NCBI GenBank assembly: GCA_002937505.1
Contig: PTJY01000001.1
Location: 248,001 to 312,000, forward strand
Length of the DNA: 64,000 nucleotides
From: Alphaproteobacteria bacterium MarineAlpha12_Bin1
GTDB taxonomy: Bacteria > Pseudomonadota > Alphaproteobacteria > UBA6615
Direction: 5' to 3'
A model generated the notes under the pieces. The model did not search any database and was not told the origin of the DNA. It worked only from the letters and a program-made list of their open reading frames with translations. The stretch's first letter is position 1. The number at the start of each line of letters is the position of its first letter. A program made the translations under genes and the position numbers. This document shows, one piece after another, positions 26,078 to 34,612 of the stretch.

Positions 26078-27064
26078 CTACGAGTCATACAGATTATAAT
26101 AACTTTTTCCCAATGGGTCGATATAAGCATCATCCGCACTTACAAGATTTTTATCTAATAAAGTTTTAAAGGAGCTGATAGTTTTTTCCACACCAATTGA
26201 AAGTCCAAGCCCAGGAAAATCTCCTATGAGACTTCTTAAATATTTATCATTAAGCCCACTTACAAAAGGAAGGGGCTCTCCTGTAGAGCTTAATTCCGCT
26301 GATGGAATTGTTTGTCTAATAATTTCTAGGACTTCTTCTACACTTGTATTTGATCCGGCTAGATCAGCAACATACGCACCCTTTTTTTTGGAGAGAGCCG
26401 CAGCTATAAAAGCATTAGCTACTTCCGTTGTGTGCTGCAACATTATAGGCCCGCTAAAAGGTATACAAAACCTTATTCCTGCTGCTGCAGCAAGCATTGC
26501 TTTAGTTGGAGCAGCTGTTACCCCTTGATCACGTCCTGGCCCATAAACAGTATGAGGTCTGATACCAATACTTGGCTGGTTTTTAGTGTTCCAATAAACA
26601 TTTGCTATGGCTTCATCGACCATCTTAAAAGCGCCATAAAGTGTTGCAGGCCATTTCTCATTCTCTGGCGGCAAAGCGGCTATTGAACTGGCGTACGCTA
26701 AGCCATCAATATTATGCTTCAACGCCGCTTCAAATACATTAATCTGGCCAATAACATTTACCTGAGCGCCTAAAAGCGGATTCTCATTACAAAATGGCAC
26801 CTGTAGCGCAGCGAGATGAATTATTGTGGAAACAGCATTATCCGATATAACATCTTCAAGTATACCCTTCTCTTTAATGTCCCCAACCACCCATTTAACG
26901 TTATCGGCATCCTTTTTATTAACGACTAAATTTAATCGGCGTCGATCTTCAGATAGATCAAATACAACGGGCCTCATACCCTTTTGAATTAAATTAGCAA
27001 CTACCTGAGCACCAATACATCCAGCGGCGCCTGTAACTAAAACTGAGTTATAGGGAAGTGTCAT
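26078..27064 (-). CDS. NAD-dependent epimerase/dehydratase family protein
   Basis: A 328-residue extended short-chain dehydrogenase. The nucleotide-binding GxxGxxG is in VLVTGAAGCIGAQVV (residues 9-23), followed by VVFDLSEDRRR. The catalytic tyrosine-lysine pair is in LYGAFK near residues 142-147, and IRPHTVYGPGRDQGVT fits the family. The C-terminal half is substrate-binding and not specific enough to name a sugar or other substrate. It stands alone on the minus strand between ridA and tRNA-Val. Confidence 0.87.
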   Translation of the reverse strand: MTLPYNSVLVTGAAGCIGAQVVANLIQKGMRPVVFDLSEDRRRLNLVVNKKDADNVKWVVGDIKEKGILEDVISDNAVSTIIHLAALQVPFCNENPLLGAQVNVIGQINVFEAALKHNIDGLAYASSIAALPPENEKWPATLYGAFKMVDEAIANVYWNTKNQPSIGIRPHTVYGPGRDQGVTAAPTKAMLAAAAGIRFCIPFSGPIMLQHTTEVANAFIAAALSKKKGAYVADLAGSNTSVEEVLEIIRQTIPSAELSSTGEPLPFVSGLNDKYLRSLIGDFPGLGLSIGVEKTISSFKTLLDKNLVSADDAYIDPLGKSYYNLYDS

Positions 27065-27133
27065 ATGTATCTCATAATATTAATAATCGATAGGTAGTTA
27101 AAAACACTTTAAATAATGACTAGAGAATTTAGA

Positions 27134-27208
27134 TGGTGGGCGCGGTAGGGTTTGAACCTACGACCCCCTCGATGTCACCGAGGTGCTCTCCCGCTGAGCT
27201 ACGCGCCC
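27134..27208 (-). tRNA. tRNA-Val (GAC anticodon)
   Basis: The minus strand folds into a full cloverleaf of 72 bases plus an encoded CCA. The acceptor stem is GGGCGCG/CGCGCCC, the D stem GCTC/GAGC, the anticodon stem CCTCG/CGAGG with loop GTGACAT, and the T stem GTAGG/CCTAC with loop TTCAAAC. The anticodon GAC reads valine codons GUC and GUU. Confidence 0.97.
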
Positions 27209-27497
27209 TCATGATTATTTGCAAAAAGTATTACAATTTCTGTTAAATTCTAATTTAATAGTCGGTCATACAACGACAGCTACTGATTGGCAAGACTAGT
27301 AAATAGATAGATATTCTCGTTAATATATAAATTAAATACTTTAGAGAAACTCGAGTTAAAAAATAAATGGAGTTCTGGTGTAAAAGGATCGAAAATACTA
27401 TGATACATACACTTTAATGAACATTAAACACTAGCCTACATTTCTTTCATTTAGACAGATATGATGGGACCCACTATTTTAATAAATCAATTAAACT
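27209..27497. other. Intergenic region without visible gene
   Basis: This AT-rich gap between the divergent tRNA-Val and the N-formylglutamate amidohydrolase gene must hold both promoters. I saw no convincing -35/-10 pair, hairpin or short gene. Confidence 0.5.
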
Positions 27498-28382
27498 ATG
27501 AACCAAAAACAAAAAATTAAATCTGAGCCCGCAATCGAGATTATCAGTCCGACTAAACAAACCGTACCGTTAGTCTTTTCTTCTCCGCATAGCGGACGTG
27601 CATACCCAGAAGAGTTTTTACAAGCAATACAACTCGACGCTCACGAAATACGTAAATCCGAAGATAGTTTTGTGGATGAGATATTTTCTTCGGTAACCAA
27701 CTACGGAGCACCTCTCCTAAAAGCCCTATTTCCTCGAGCCTTCATTGATCCCAATCGAGAGCCATATGAACTTGATCCTATGATGTTTAGCGAACCACTT
27801 CCGGACTTTGTTAATAAACGTTCTCCCAGAGTAGCCGTGGGGCTGGGTACAATCGCTAAACTAGTAGCTAATGGATCGGAGATTTATTCAAAAAAATTAA
27901 GTTTTACAGAAGCTAATAGACGGATCGATAACTTTTATAGGCCTTATCATAAAGCCCTTGAAGAGCTAATAAACATAACGCAGAATCAATTTAATAGATG
28001 CATCTTAATTGATTGTCATTCAATGCCCTCTGTTGGCGGACCAATGGAGAATGATGCAGGCAGACATCGTCAGGTAGATTTTATTATTGGTGATGCGCAT
28101 GGTCGCAGTTGTTCAAGGGCATTAACAATTTTGGTTGAGGAGACGCTTCGTGAAATGGGGTATTCAGTGATGCGTAATACTCCTTATTCAGGAGGATTTA
28201 TTACCCGCAACTACGGATGCCCCACCAAGCAGATTCATGCCATCCAAATTGAGATCAATCGTGGTCTGTATATGAATGAATCTATATTCACACGTCGTGC
28301 TGAAATGATGGAACTAATAGAAAATATTTCCCTTCTAACTGAACGTTTAATTGGAATAGAACCACAAGCTCTTGCGGCTTAA
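27498..28382 (+). CDS. N-formylglutamate amidohydrolase family protein
   Basis: A 294-residue protein related to HutG-type deformylases, zinc-dependent enzymes releasing glutamate from N-formylglutamate in one histidine degradation route. Motifs include VFSSPHSGRAYPEEF (residues 27-41), FIDPNREPYELDP (about 81-93), LIDCHSMPSVGG (about 172-183) and GYSVMRNTPYSGGFITRNYG. No other hut genes are nearby, so the real substrate may be a different N-acyl or N-formyl amino acid; several alphaproteobacterial paralogues sit outside hut operons. It is followed within nine bases by an acetyltransferase gene. Confidence 0.88.
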   Translation: MNQKQKIKSEPAIEIISPTKQTVPLVFSSPHSGRAYPEEFLQAIQLDAHEIRKSEDSFVDEIFSSVTNYGAPLLKALFPRAFIDPNREPYELDPMMFSEPLPDFVNKRSPRVAVGLGTIAKLVANGSEIYSKKLSFTEANRRIDNFYRPYHKALEELINITQNQFNRCILIDCHSMPSVGGPMENDAGRHRQVDFIIGDAHGRSCSRALTILVEETLREMGYSVMRNTPYSGGFITRNYGCPTKQIHAIQIEINRGLYMNESIFTRRAEMMELIENISLLTERLIGIEPQALAA

Positions 28383-28390
28383 CCACAGTA

Positions 28391-28948
28391 TTGGCAAAAA
28401 CATTGTCCGAAGGAAAAGATAAAAAAGATTACTTCATTCGTGAGGCAGTAATTGATGATTTAGATATCATTCAAAAAATATATGCTTATCATGTAGAAAA
28501 CGGCTTAGGGTCTTTTGAAGAATTGCCTCCACAAAGTGAAGAAGTGCATAAAAGAATAATTCAAGCTAGGAATCTTAGTCTGCCATATCTGGTAGCTGAA
28601 AAAAATAGTTCTGTAAAAGGATTCGCCTACGTTAGCCCCTTTCGGAATCGCTCGGCTTATAGGTACACTCTTGAAGATTCAGTTTATGTAGCTCCTGAAT
28701 CAGTGGGAATAGGGATCGGATCAACTCTTCTTTCAAATCTAATACAGAAATGTGCCGCCCTTGGTTTTCGGCAAATGATCGCAGTGATTGGCGATAGTGA
28801 GAATCAAGCTTCAATTAATCTGCACTTGAAACACGGATTTTCTCATATAGGAGTAATGCCATCAGTAGGCTTCAAGTTTGGGCGTTGGGTGGATAGCGTA
28901 CGCATGCAACGGCCTCTCGGTCAGGGAGACCAAACAACACCAAATTAG
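28391..28948 (+). CDS. GNAT family N-acetyltransferase
   Basis: A 185-residue acetyl-CoA-dependent acetyltransferase, close to the phosphinothricin N-acetyltransferase-like (Pat/MnaT) subgroup. It has YFIREAVIDDLDIIQKIYAYHV at the N-terminus, GFAYVSPFRNRSAYRYTLEDSVYVAPE and the acetyl-CoA-binding segment GIGIGSTLLSNLI near 100-112, then HLKHGFSHIGVMPSVGFKFGRW, typical of that subgroup. The only usable start is TTG at 28391. The natural substrate may be an amino acid or analogue such as methionine sulfone or sulfoximine. Probably co-transcribed with the amidohydrolase gene. Confidence 0.87.
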   Translation: MAKTLSEGKDKKDYFIREAVIDDLDIIQKIYAYHVENGLGSFEELPPQSEEVHKRIIQARNLSLPYLVAEKNSSVKGFAYVSPFRNRSAYRYTLEDSVYVAPESVGIGIGSTLLSNLIQKCAALGFRQMIAVIGDSENQASINLHLKHGFSHIGVMPSVGFKFGRWVDSVRMQRPLGQGDQTTPN

Positions 28949-28960
28949 ATTCTTTTATTA

Positions 28961-28991
28961 TAAAAAAAAGGCCGCAGAGTTTTCTGCGGCC
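28961..28991 (-). terminator. Strong intrinsic terminator (minus-strand orientation)
   Basis: The hairpin GGCCGCAGA-(loop of four)-TCTGCGGCC is followed on the minus strand by eight T residues (A-run 28962-28969). The plus-strand side lacks a T-run, so it acts mainly on minus-strand transcripts. Confidence 0.85.
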
Positions 28992-29016
28992 CAAGGTAAG
29001 GGAGGGAACATAATAA
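28961..29016 (-). ncRNA. Candidate small RNA with anti-Shine-Dalgarno segment
   Basis: On the minus strand a promoter-like pair (29023-29050) is followed by about 25 unpaired bases containing TTCCCTCCC and then a perfect nine-pair hairpin GGCCGCAGA/TCTGCGGCC (28983-28991 with 28970-28978) and a run of eight T. The predicted transcript is about 55 bases. The pyrimidine segment could pair with purine-rich ribosome binding sites. No gene on the minus strand ends close enough to need this terminator; dgcA stops about 255 bases away. A long 3' untranslated region of dgcA is the alternative. Confidence 0.5.
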
Positions 29017-29022
29017 GGCCGC

Positions 29023-29050
29023 ATAATATTGTTATTGAAATCGTTTTCAA
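29023..29050 (-). promoter_or_regulatory. Candidate promoter of the 29.0-kb small RNA
   Basis: On the minus strand TTGAAA (29045-29050) and TATTAT (29023-29028) are separated by 16 bases. The predicted start is near 29016. The segment GCGGCC just after the -10 could also pair with the 5' arm of the terminator hairpin. Confidence 0.5.
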
Positions 29051-29245
29051 GAGATAAATTGTCGCAAAAAAAATAAGAAAAATTTGTAATGAATAGCGAC
29101 ATATAACGAAAGATTATTTCAATATACTTTATAGTTGTATTATTTAAATAATATCTAATTTTAAGACAAAATCTCTAAAAGATATATATGAGCTGGGAGT
29201 CCGTTAAGATATCTTTCAAGAATAGCCCGTGAAAACTAAATAGAC

Positions 29246-30229
29246 TTAGCCCCAAAGGTTTCTAGTGGGTGGATAAATTTTGTTTCCTATGATTTTTATG
29301 CTGGGCTCTCGATCTTCTTTAAGTAACATTGGGCCATCTAAATCCACAAATCTAGCTTTTTGACCTATAGTAAACGCTGGAGCAATTGCTAGGCTTGTTC
29401 CTAGCATACATCCGACCATCACTTCAAAATCTAAAGTTTCTGCTATTGCACACATCTGTATGGCTTCAGTTAACCCACCTGCTTTATCAAGTTTAATATT
29501 CACCACCTCATACTTCCCCTTCAATTTTTTTAAACTACTGCTATCAATACATGACTCATCAGCACAAACAGGAACTGGATGGGGAACTGTAGTTAAAAAA
29601 TCATCTTCCTCTGCGGACAACGGTTGTTCAATTAGCTCAACCCCTAGGATAGATAATTCTGTTGACATCTCTAGAAACATATCTGCTGTCCAGGCCTCGT
29701 TAGCATCAACAATTATTCTTGACCTCGGCGCCCCTTTTTTCACTGCACGCACACATTCTATATCTCTCACACCGTTCAGCTTTAATTTTAATAAAGGCAG
29801 CGAAGCGTTACTACTAGCCTCCAACTCCATTGCTTCAGGTGATCCAATGCTTAGGGTAAAAGCCGTACTTAGTGGACTTGGTTTATCAAACCCAGACAAC
29901 TCCCATACTCTTTTTCTTTTTTTCTTAGACTCCAAATCCCAAAATGCACAATCAAGCCCGTTTCTTGCTGCCCCTGGTGGTAATATTTTTTGTAGCTCCA
30001 ATCTATCAAGGCCGCTTGTTATTTCTCCCGATAAATTGGTGATCTGTTTTACAACACTTTCTGGACTTTCATTATAACGCAGATTTGGTCCGCACTCCCC
30101 TCTACCGACATTAATGCCATCGCTTAACTCAACTAAAACAACTGTAGCCGTTCTTTTAATGCCACGGGATATTTCAAACCTTTTCAGTAGTGGAAATTTT
30201 TCGACTTTAACATTGACCTTTTGTTCCAC
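29246..30229 (-). CDS. dgcA: N-acetyl-D-glutamate racemase / dipeptide epimerase family DgcA
   Basis: A 327-residue enolase-superfamily enzyme close to L-Ala-D/L-Glu epimerases. The two catalytic lysines are in LLKLKLNG (about residue 147) and NIKLDKAG (about 250). Metal ligands are in IVDANEAW, ELIEQPL and CADESC. Early residues show GRGECGPNLRYNES. Because it is paired with dgcN, I prefer the DgcA role in the D-glutamate pathway described in marine bacteria (conversion of N-acetyl-D-glutamate to the L form) over murein dipeptide epimerisation; this choice is contextual. It starts nine bases after dgcN ends. Confidence 0.85.
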   Translation of the reverse strand: MEQKVNVKVEKFPLLKRFEISRGIKRTATVVLVELSDGINVGRGECGPNLRYNESPESVVKQITNLSGEITSGLDRLELQKILPPGAARNGLDCAFWDLESKKKRKRVWELSGFDKPSPLSTAFTLSIGSPEAMELEASSNASLPLLKLKLNGVRDIECVRAVKKGAPRSRIIVDANEAWTADMFLEMSTELSILGVELIEQPLSAEEDDFLTTVPHPVPVCADESCIDSSSLKKLKGKYEVVNIKLDKAGGLTEAIQMCAIAETLDFEVMVGCMLGTSLAIAPAFTIGQKARFVDLDGPMLLKEDREPSIKIIGNKIYPPTRNLWG

Positions 30230-30238
30230 AACAACGAC

Positions 30239-31240
30239 CTAGGCAAAATTTTTGATTAATTCAAATACGCCATCTTTAACCGGATCAACGGCTGGTAACC
30301 CGGTGAGCTTTGAAATACTCTGTAAGCATTCTAGTCGTTTATCTTCATTTTCTATGTGTGAGGTATTAACTGATAACCCAATACACTCACACTCTGGGTT
30401 TGTAAGCCTTGCAGCATTAGTATGTAATTCAATGCATGATAGTAAATCTGGCATTTTTTGATGAGGTAAACCACGCATATGTGTTCTAGTTGGTTCGTGG
30501 CACATTACTATAGCGTGAGGCTGAGCTCCATGGACCAACCCCATCGTTACCCCAGCATAAGATGGATGTGATAATGAGCCCTGCCCTTCAATTAAGTCCC
30601 AGTGATCCTCGTCATTTTCAGGAGACAACCACTCAGTAGCTCCAGAAATAAAATCTGAGACAACCGCATCAACGCATACGCCACTATTTGCTATGAAAAT
30701 GCCTGTTTGTCCAGTAGCCCTAAAATCACATTTTATATTTTCTGATATCATGGCTCGTTCTAATGCCAAGGCTGTATACATTTTTCCGACAGAACAGTCT
30801 GTTCCTACAGTTAGTAATCTTTTTCCAGAACGACCCTTACCAGTACCGACATCAAAGGTTTGAGTGGGATGACGAACATCAAATAACTGTCTTCCATTAT
30901 ACTGAGCGGCCCTTCTTAACTCTTGAAGGTCAGATAACCTTTGATGCAGGCCTGCTGCTATATCTAGGCCAGATTCAAGTGAGCGTAGCAGAGTAGGTAT
31001 CCATGAATCAGGAACAACTCCACCTCTATTTGCAACTCCAATAACTAGAGTTTTACATCCTCGGTCAGATGCTTCCATTATCGACGTGTCGGGCAGACCT
31101 AGATCGGCATTGCAACCAGGTAACTTGATCTGTCCAAAACACCTATCTCGTCTCCAATGAACTATCCCACTAGCAGTTTTCGCCGCCAGTTCATCTTGTG
31201 CATCACCAAGAAACATTAAATAAGGACTTTCTATTTTCAT
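30239..31240 (-). CDS. dgcN: D-glutamate N-acetyltransferase DgcN (DUF1611 family)
   Basis: A 333-residue DUF1611-type protein. The N-terminal part has YLMFLGDAQDELAAKTASGI, and a P-loop-like VGTDCSVGKMYTALAL lies near residues 147-162. Later segments include WDLIEGQGSLSHPSYAGVTMGLVHG and MCHEPTRTHMRG. In the described pathway DgcN acetylates D-glutamate with acetyl-CoA and DgcA then inverts the product. Upstream gene of the dgcN-dgcA pair and divergent from the gamma-glutamyltransferase gene across 64 bases. Confidence 0.87.
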   Translation of the reverse strand: MKIESPYLMFLGDAQDELAAKTASGIVHWRRDRCFGQIKLPGCNADLGLPDTSIMEASDRGCKTLVIGVANRGGVVPDSWIPTLLRSLESGLDIAAGLHQRLSDLQELRRAAQYNGRQLFDVRHPTQTFDVGTGKGRSGKRLLTVGTDCSVGKMYTALALERAMISENIKCDFRATGQTGIFIANSGVCVDAVVSDFISGATEWLSPENDEDHWDLIEGQGSLSHPSYAGVTMGLVHGAQPHAIVMCHEPTRTHMRGLPHQKMPDLLSCIELHTNAARLTNPECECIGLSVNTSHIENEDKRLECLQSISKLTGLPAVDPVKDGVFELIKNFA

Positions 31241-31304
31241 TGATCTCCTGCTTTGGGTGAGGCTATTGTCTAAATTAAAACTATTATAATCGAAAAGGTA
31301 ACAA

Positions 31305-33122
31305 ATGTTTACTACTCGTCCAGAGATTCGCGGAACTTTTGGAATGGTCTCTTCTACTCACTATCTTGCAACTATGGCCGGTTGGTCAATGCTTGAAAGA
31401 GGGGGTAATGCTTTTGATGCTGCAGTAGCAACCGGTTTAGCTCTACAAGTCGTGCATCCTTATCAGAACGGGCCGGGCGGCGATTTACCAATTATCCTAC
31501 ATGATTCTGCATCAGGCTCAACAAAAGTAATATGCGGACAGGGAGTTGCTCCTCAGAGCGCCACAATAGATAGCTTTCACAATCTAGGATTAGATCTCAT
31601 ACCTGGGACCGGTCTTTTAGCAGCGTGTGTGCCGGGAGCATTTGGAGCGTGGATGTTATTACTACGAAATTATGGCGTACTTTCACTGGAGGACGTTATG
31701 CAACCAGCCATTGATTATGCACAAAAAGGCTATGCTGTGGTTCCTATGATGCATTCAATTATAAATAATGTTGCTGAACTATTTCGTTCTTCGTGGCCCT
31801 CTTCCGCTGACACCTATCTTGTTAACGGAACGCCTCCCAAGGTTGGTTCGTTTCATAAAAATCAAACATTATCGGATACCTTGTCAAAAATTTTGATAGA
31901 ATCTAAAAACAAAGGCTCCAATAGAGAGTCAGTAATTGATGCAGCAATTAAAACCTTTTATGAAGGCTTTGTAGCCGAAGAAATAGATGGTTTTTGTCGA
32001 CATACCGAGTGGCTAGATAGTTCGGGAGAAATTCATGGTGGCTTACTAACCGGACAGGACATGGCTGACTGGAGACCAAGTATAGAATCAGCAGCAACCT
32101 ATGAGTATGAAGGATTTCAAGTCTGTAAGCCAGGCCCTTGGAGTCAAGGGCCTGTCTTTTTACAGCAATTAGCATTGTTAAAAGGTTTTGACTTATCTTT
32201 GATGAATCCAATCGGGCCAGAATTTATTCACACCCAAATTGAATGTGCTAAGTTAGCGCTAGCTGACAGAGAGGCTTGGTATGGCGACCCAAAAATAAAT
32301 GATGTTCCTCTCAAAACACTTCTCTCAGAAGAATACAATAACGACCGAAGAAAATTAATTAAAGATACCGCGTCTATGAAATTCTCTCCTGGAGAACCAG
32401 ACGGTTTAAAGCCCAAATTTGCTAATTTCCAAATCAAGGATCTGAAATCAAATTTGCCTGCTGGAACCGGAGAACCAAATACTTCAGAAAGTAAAACAAA
32501 TGTTGTAGAAACACCTGCTGGCACTAATGACGGTGACACCGTCCACCTGGATGCTGTCGACCAACAAGGTAACATGATCTCCTGCATGCCAAGTGGCGGA
32601 TGGCTTCAGTCTTCACCCGTAATACCAAGTCTTGGTTTTTGTCTTGGCACAAGAGCACAAATGTTTTGGCTTCAACCCGGATTTTTTTCAACTTTAAGCC
32701 CTGGTATAAGACCACGAACAACTCTAAGTCCAACACTTGTTTTAAAGGACGAAACAGCTTTTCTCGCTTTTGGTAGCCCTGGAGGGGATGCACAAGATCA
32801 GTGGTCTTTAAGCATGTTTTTGAGACATATACACCATAACATGAACCTTCAAGAGGCAATTGATGCCCCTAACTTTCACACTGACCACTTGCCTTCAAGC
32901 TTCTACCCCAGAACATTTCAACCAGGAGCAGTCAAAGCTGAGAACCGCCTTCCATCTGAGACCATTGAAGAGTTAAAAAAGCGCGGACATCGGCTAGAAT
33001 CAACGGATGGATGGTCATTAGGGCGAATGACTGCAGTCGCCCGTGAGAAAACTGAAAATGGCTGGATTTTAAAAGGCGCAGCACACCCTAGGTTTCAGGA
33101 AGCTTATGCAGTCGGGCGTTAA
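31305..33122 (+). CDS. Gamma-glutamyltransferase family protein
   Basis: A 605-residue Ntn-hydrolase precursor. The N-terminal GMVSSTHYLATMAGWSMLERGGNAFDAAVA is typical of GGT-like proteins. Autocleavage is expected before the threonine of GDTVHLDAVD (about residue 412), which would be the new N-terminal nucleophile of the small subunit. The C-terminal part has SPGIRPRTTLSPTLVL and FGSPGGDAQDQWSL. No signal peptide is visible, unlike periplasmic Ggt, so it is probably a cytoplasmic acylase or hydrolase of this family acting on a gamma-glutamyl or similar amide. Divergent from dgcN. Confidence 0.9.
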   Translation: MFTTRPEIRGTFGMVSSTHYLATMAGWSMLERGGNAFDAAVATGLALQVVHPYQNGPGGDLPIILHDSASGSTKVICGQGVAPQSATIDSFHNLGLDLIPGTGLLAACVPGAFGAWMLLLRNYGVLSLEDVMQPAIDYAQKGYAVVPMMHSIINNVAELFRSSWPSSADTYLVNGTPPKVGSFHKNQTLSDTLSKILIESKNKGSNRESVIDAAIKTFYEGFVAEEIDGFCRHTEWLDSSGEIHGGLLTGQDMADWRPSIESAATYEYEGFQVCKPGPWSQGPVFLQQLALLKGFDLSLMNPIGPEFIHTQIECAKLALADREAWYGDPKINDVPLKTLLSEEYNNDRRKLIKDTASMKFSPGEPDGLKPKFANFQIKDLKSNLPAGTGEPNTSESKTNVVETPAGTNDGDTVHLDAVDQQGNMISCMPSGGWLQSSPVIPSLGFCLGTRAQMFWLQPGFFSTLSPGIRPRTTLSPTLVLKDETAFLAFGSPGGDAQDQWSLSMFLRHIHHNMNLQEAIDAPNFHTDHLPSSFYPRTFQPGAVKAENRLPSETIEELKKRGHRLESTDGWSLGRMTAVAREKTENGWILKGAAHPRFQEAYAVGR

Positions 33123-33165
33123 CTAGAAATTTGGTATGATCAATTTAAACTATCGGTACTAAACC

Positions 33166-34512
33166 TTGACAAAACTTTTCAAGAAAGATCCGTATAAAAA
33201 AATTTGGATTCTTTCTTGGCCAACTATTTTATCAAATCTTACTGTCCCTCTACTAGGTGCGGTGGACACAGCTGTAATGGGTCACCTTCCCGATGCCTCG
33301 TACATAGGAGGCGTTGCAATCGGAAGTATGATATTCAGTTTTATTTATTGGGGATTTGGTTTTTTAAGAATGGGCACTGTTGGTTTTGTTGCTCAAGCAA
33401 AGGGCAGCAAAAACCTTAACGAAGTAAGAGCGGTTTTAGCTCGTGCTCTTTTAATAGGTATAACAATTTCACTGGTTCTTATATTTTTACAGGATGTAAT
33501 TAAATATTTTTCTTTTATGCTTGTTGTAGGCGAAGTTAAGGTCGAATATTTCGCTGAAAAATACTTTGATATAAGAATCTGGGGAGCACCGGCAACTTTA
33601 GCAAACTACGGATTACTCGGCTGGTTACTTGGCATGCAATATGTTCGTATGGCCCTGGTTATCCAGCTATTTATAAATTCCCTCAATATCTTTCTTGATT
33701 TAATTTTTGTATTTAAATTTAACTGGGGCGTTGAAGGAGTAGCTTTGGCAACAGCTTTATCCCAATATTCGGGCTTCATTCTCGGCTTAATATTAATTCT
33801 TCTAAAACTTAAAAAAATAGGGGGAAAATGGAAAAGGTCAATCATCTTTGACAAGACTGCGTTGAGTTTAGCTGTTAAAGTCAATAGAGACATTTTTCTT
33901 CGCACATTGGCGTTGATATTATCCTGGTCTTTGGTGACTTGGACGAGCGCAGGGTTAGGAACTACGGTTCTTGCCGTTAATGCCATCCTAATGAATTTTC
34001 AGTCTTTTCTTGCTCATGGCTTGGATGGATTTGCCTCAGCAACCTCTGCTTTAGTTGGAGAATCATTAGGTGCTGGAGATAAAAAAGAGCTTCGTCGTAA
34101 TGTTATTGCAGCTACTATTATGGCCGTAATTGTCGCTGGAATATACACAATAGTTTATCTAATCATTGGCAATTCATTAGTAGCCCTGTTCACCAACATT
34201 GATGAACTCCGGGATTATTCATCAAACTATCTTGTTTGGATATTCCTATCCCCTCTAATTTCCGTATGGGCCTACCAATTAGACGGTATTTTCATTGGAG
34301 CAACCCTTTCCAAAGAAATGCGCAACGCAATGATTTTGTCTGCAACTATATACTGCTTATGTATGGGAATTCTCCCCTACGAATACGGGAATCACGGAAT
34401 TTGGTTATCAATTATGTTATTTATGGTAGTAAGAGCACTAACCTTAATTTACTACTATCCCAGGGTAGAGAAAGTAATAACAAAACAAAATAATCTATTC
34501 AATGATGCCTAG
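33166..34512 (+). CDS. MATE family efflux transporter
   Basis: A 448-residue inner-membrane exporter with about twelve hydrophobic helices in two homologous halves. It opens KIWILSWPTILSNLTVPLLGAVDTAVMGHL, the classic MATE N-terminus, and has the second-half counterpart FLAHGLDGFASATSALVGESLGAGDKKELRR. It resembles the DinF branch, which exports organic cations with Na+ or H+. The start is TTG at 33166; no closer ATG exists. It lies 43 bases after the GGT-like gene. Confidence 0.92.
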   Translation: MTKLFKKDPYKKIWILSWPTILSNLTVPLLGAVDTAVMGHLPDASYIGGVAIGSMIFSFIYWGFGFLRMGTVGFVAQAKGSKNLNEVRAVLARALLIGITISLVLIFLQDVIKYFSFMLVVGEVKVEYFAEKYFDIRIWGAPATLANYGLLGWLLGMQYVRMALVIQLFINSLNIFLDLIFVFKFNWGVEGVALATALSQYSGFILGLILILLKLKKIGGKWKRSIIFDKTALSLAVKVNRDIFLRTLALILSWSLVTWTSAGLGTTVLAVNAILMNFQSFLAHGLDGFASATSALVGESLGAGDKKELRRNVIAATIMAVIVAGIYTIVYLIIGNSLVALFTNIDELRDYSSNYLVWIFLSPLISVWAYQLDGIFIGATLSKEMRNAMILSATIYCLCMGILPYEYGNHGIWLSIMLFMVVRALTLIYYYPRVEKVITKQNNLFNDA

Positions 34513-34612
34513 GCACAAATATGGGACTAATCAATACTATTCTTTTCTCAACGATGGACCATTTGAAATGATGCGTAATTTAAAAAGGTTTTAGAATAAG
34601 TATGGGCTCTTC

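Noticed and set aside
28872-29102. 76-codon minus-strand frame across the end of the GNAT gene and the 28.9-29.1 kb gap
   Set aside because: It runs through the perfect terminator hairpin and antisense to the GNAT gene, and has no protein-like composition.
29460-30077. 205-codon plus-strand frame antisense to dgcA
   Set aside because: Shadow of a well-supported gene; serine-rich composition is the mirror of the dgcA codons.
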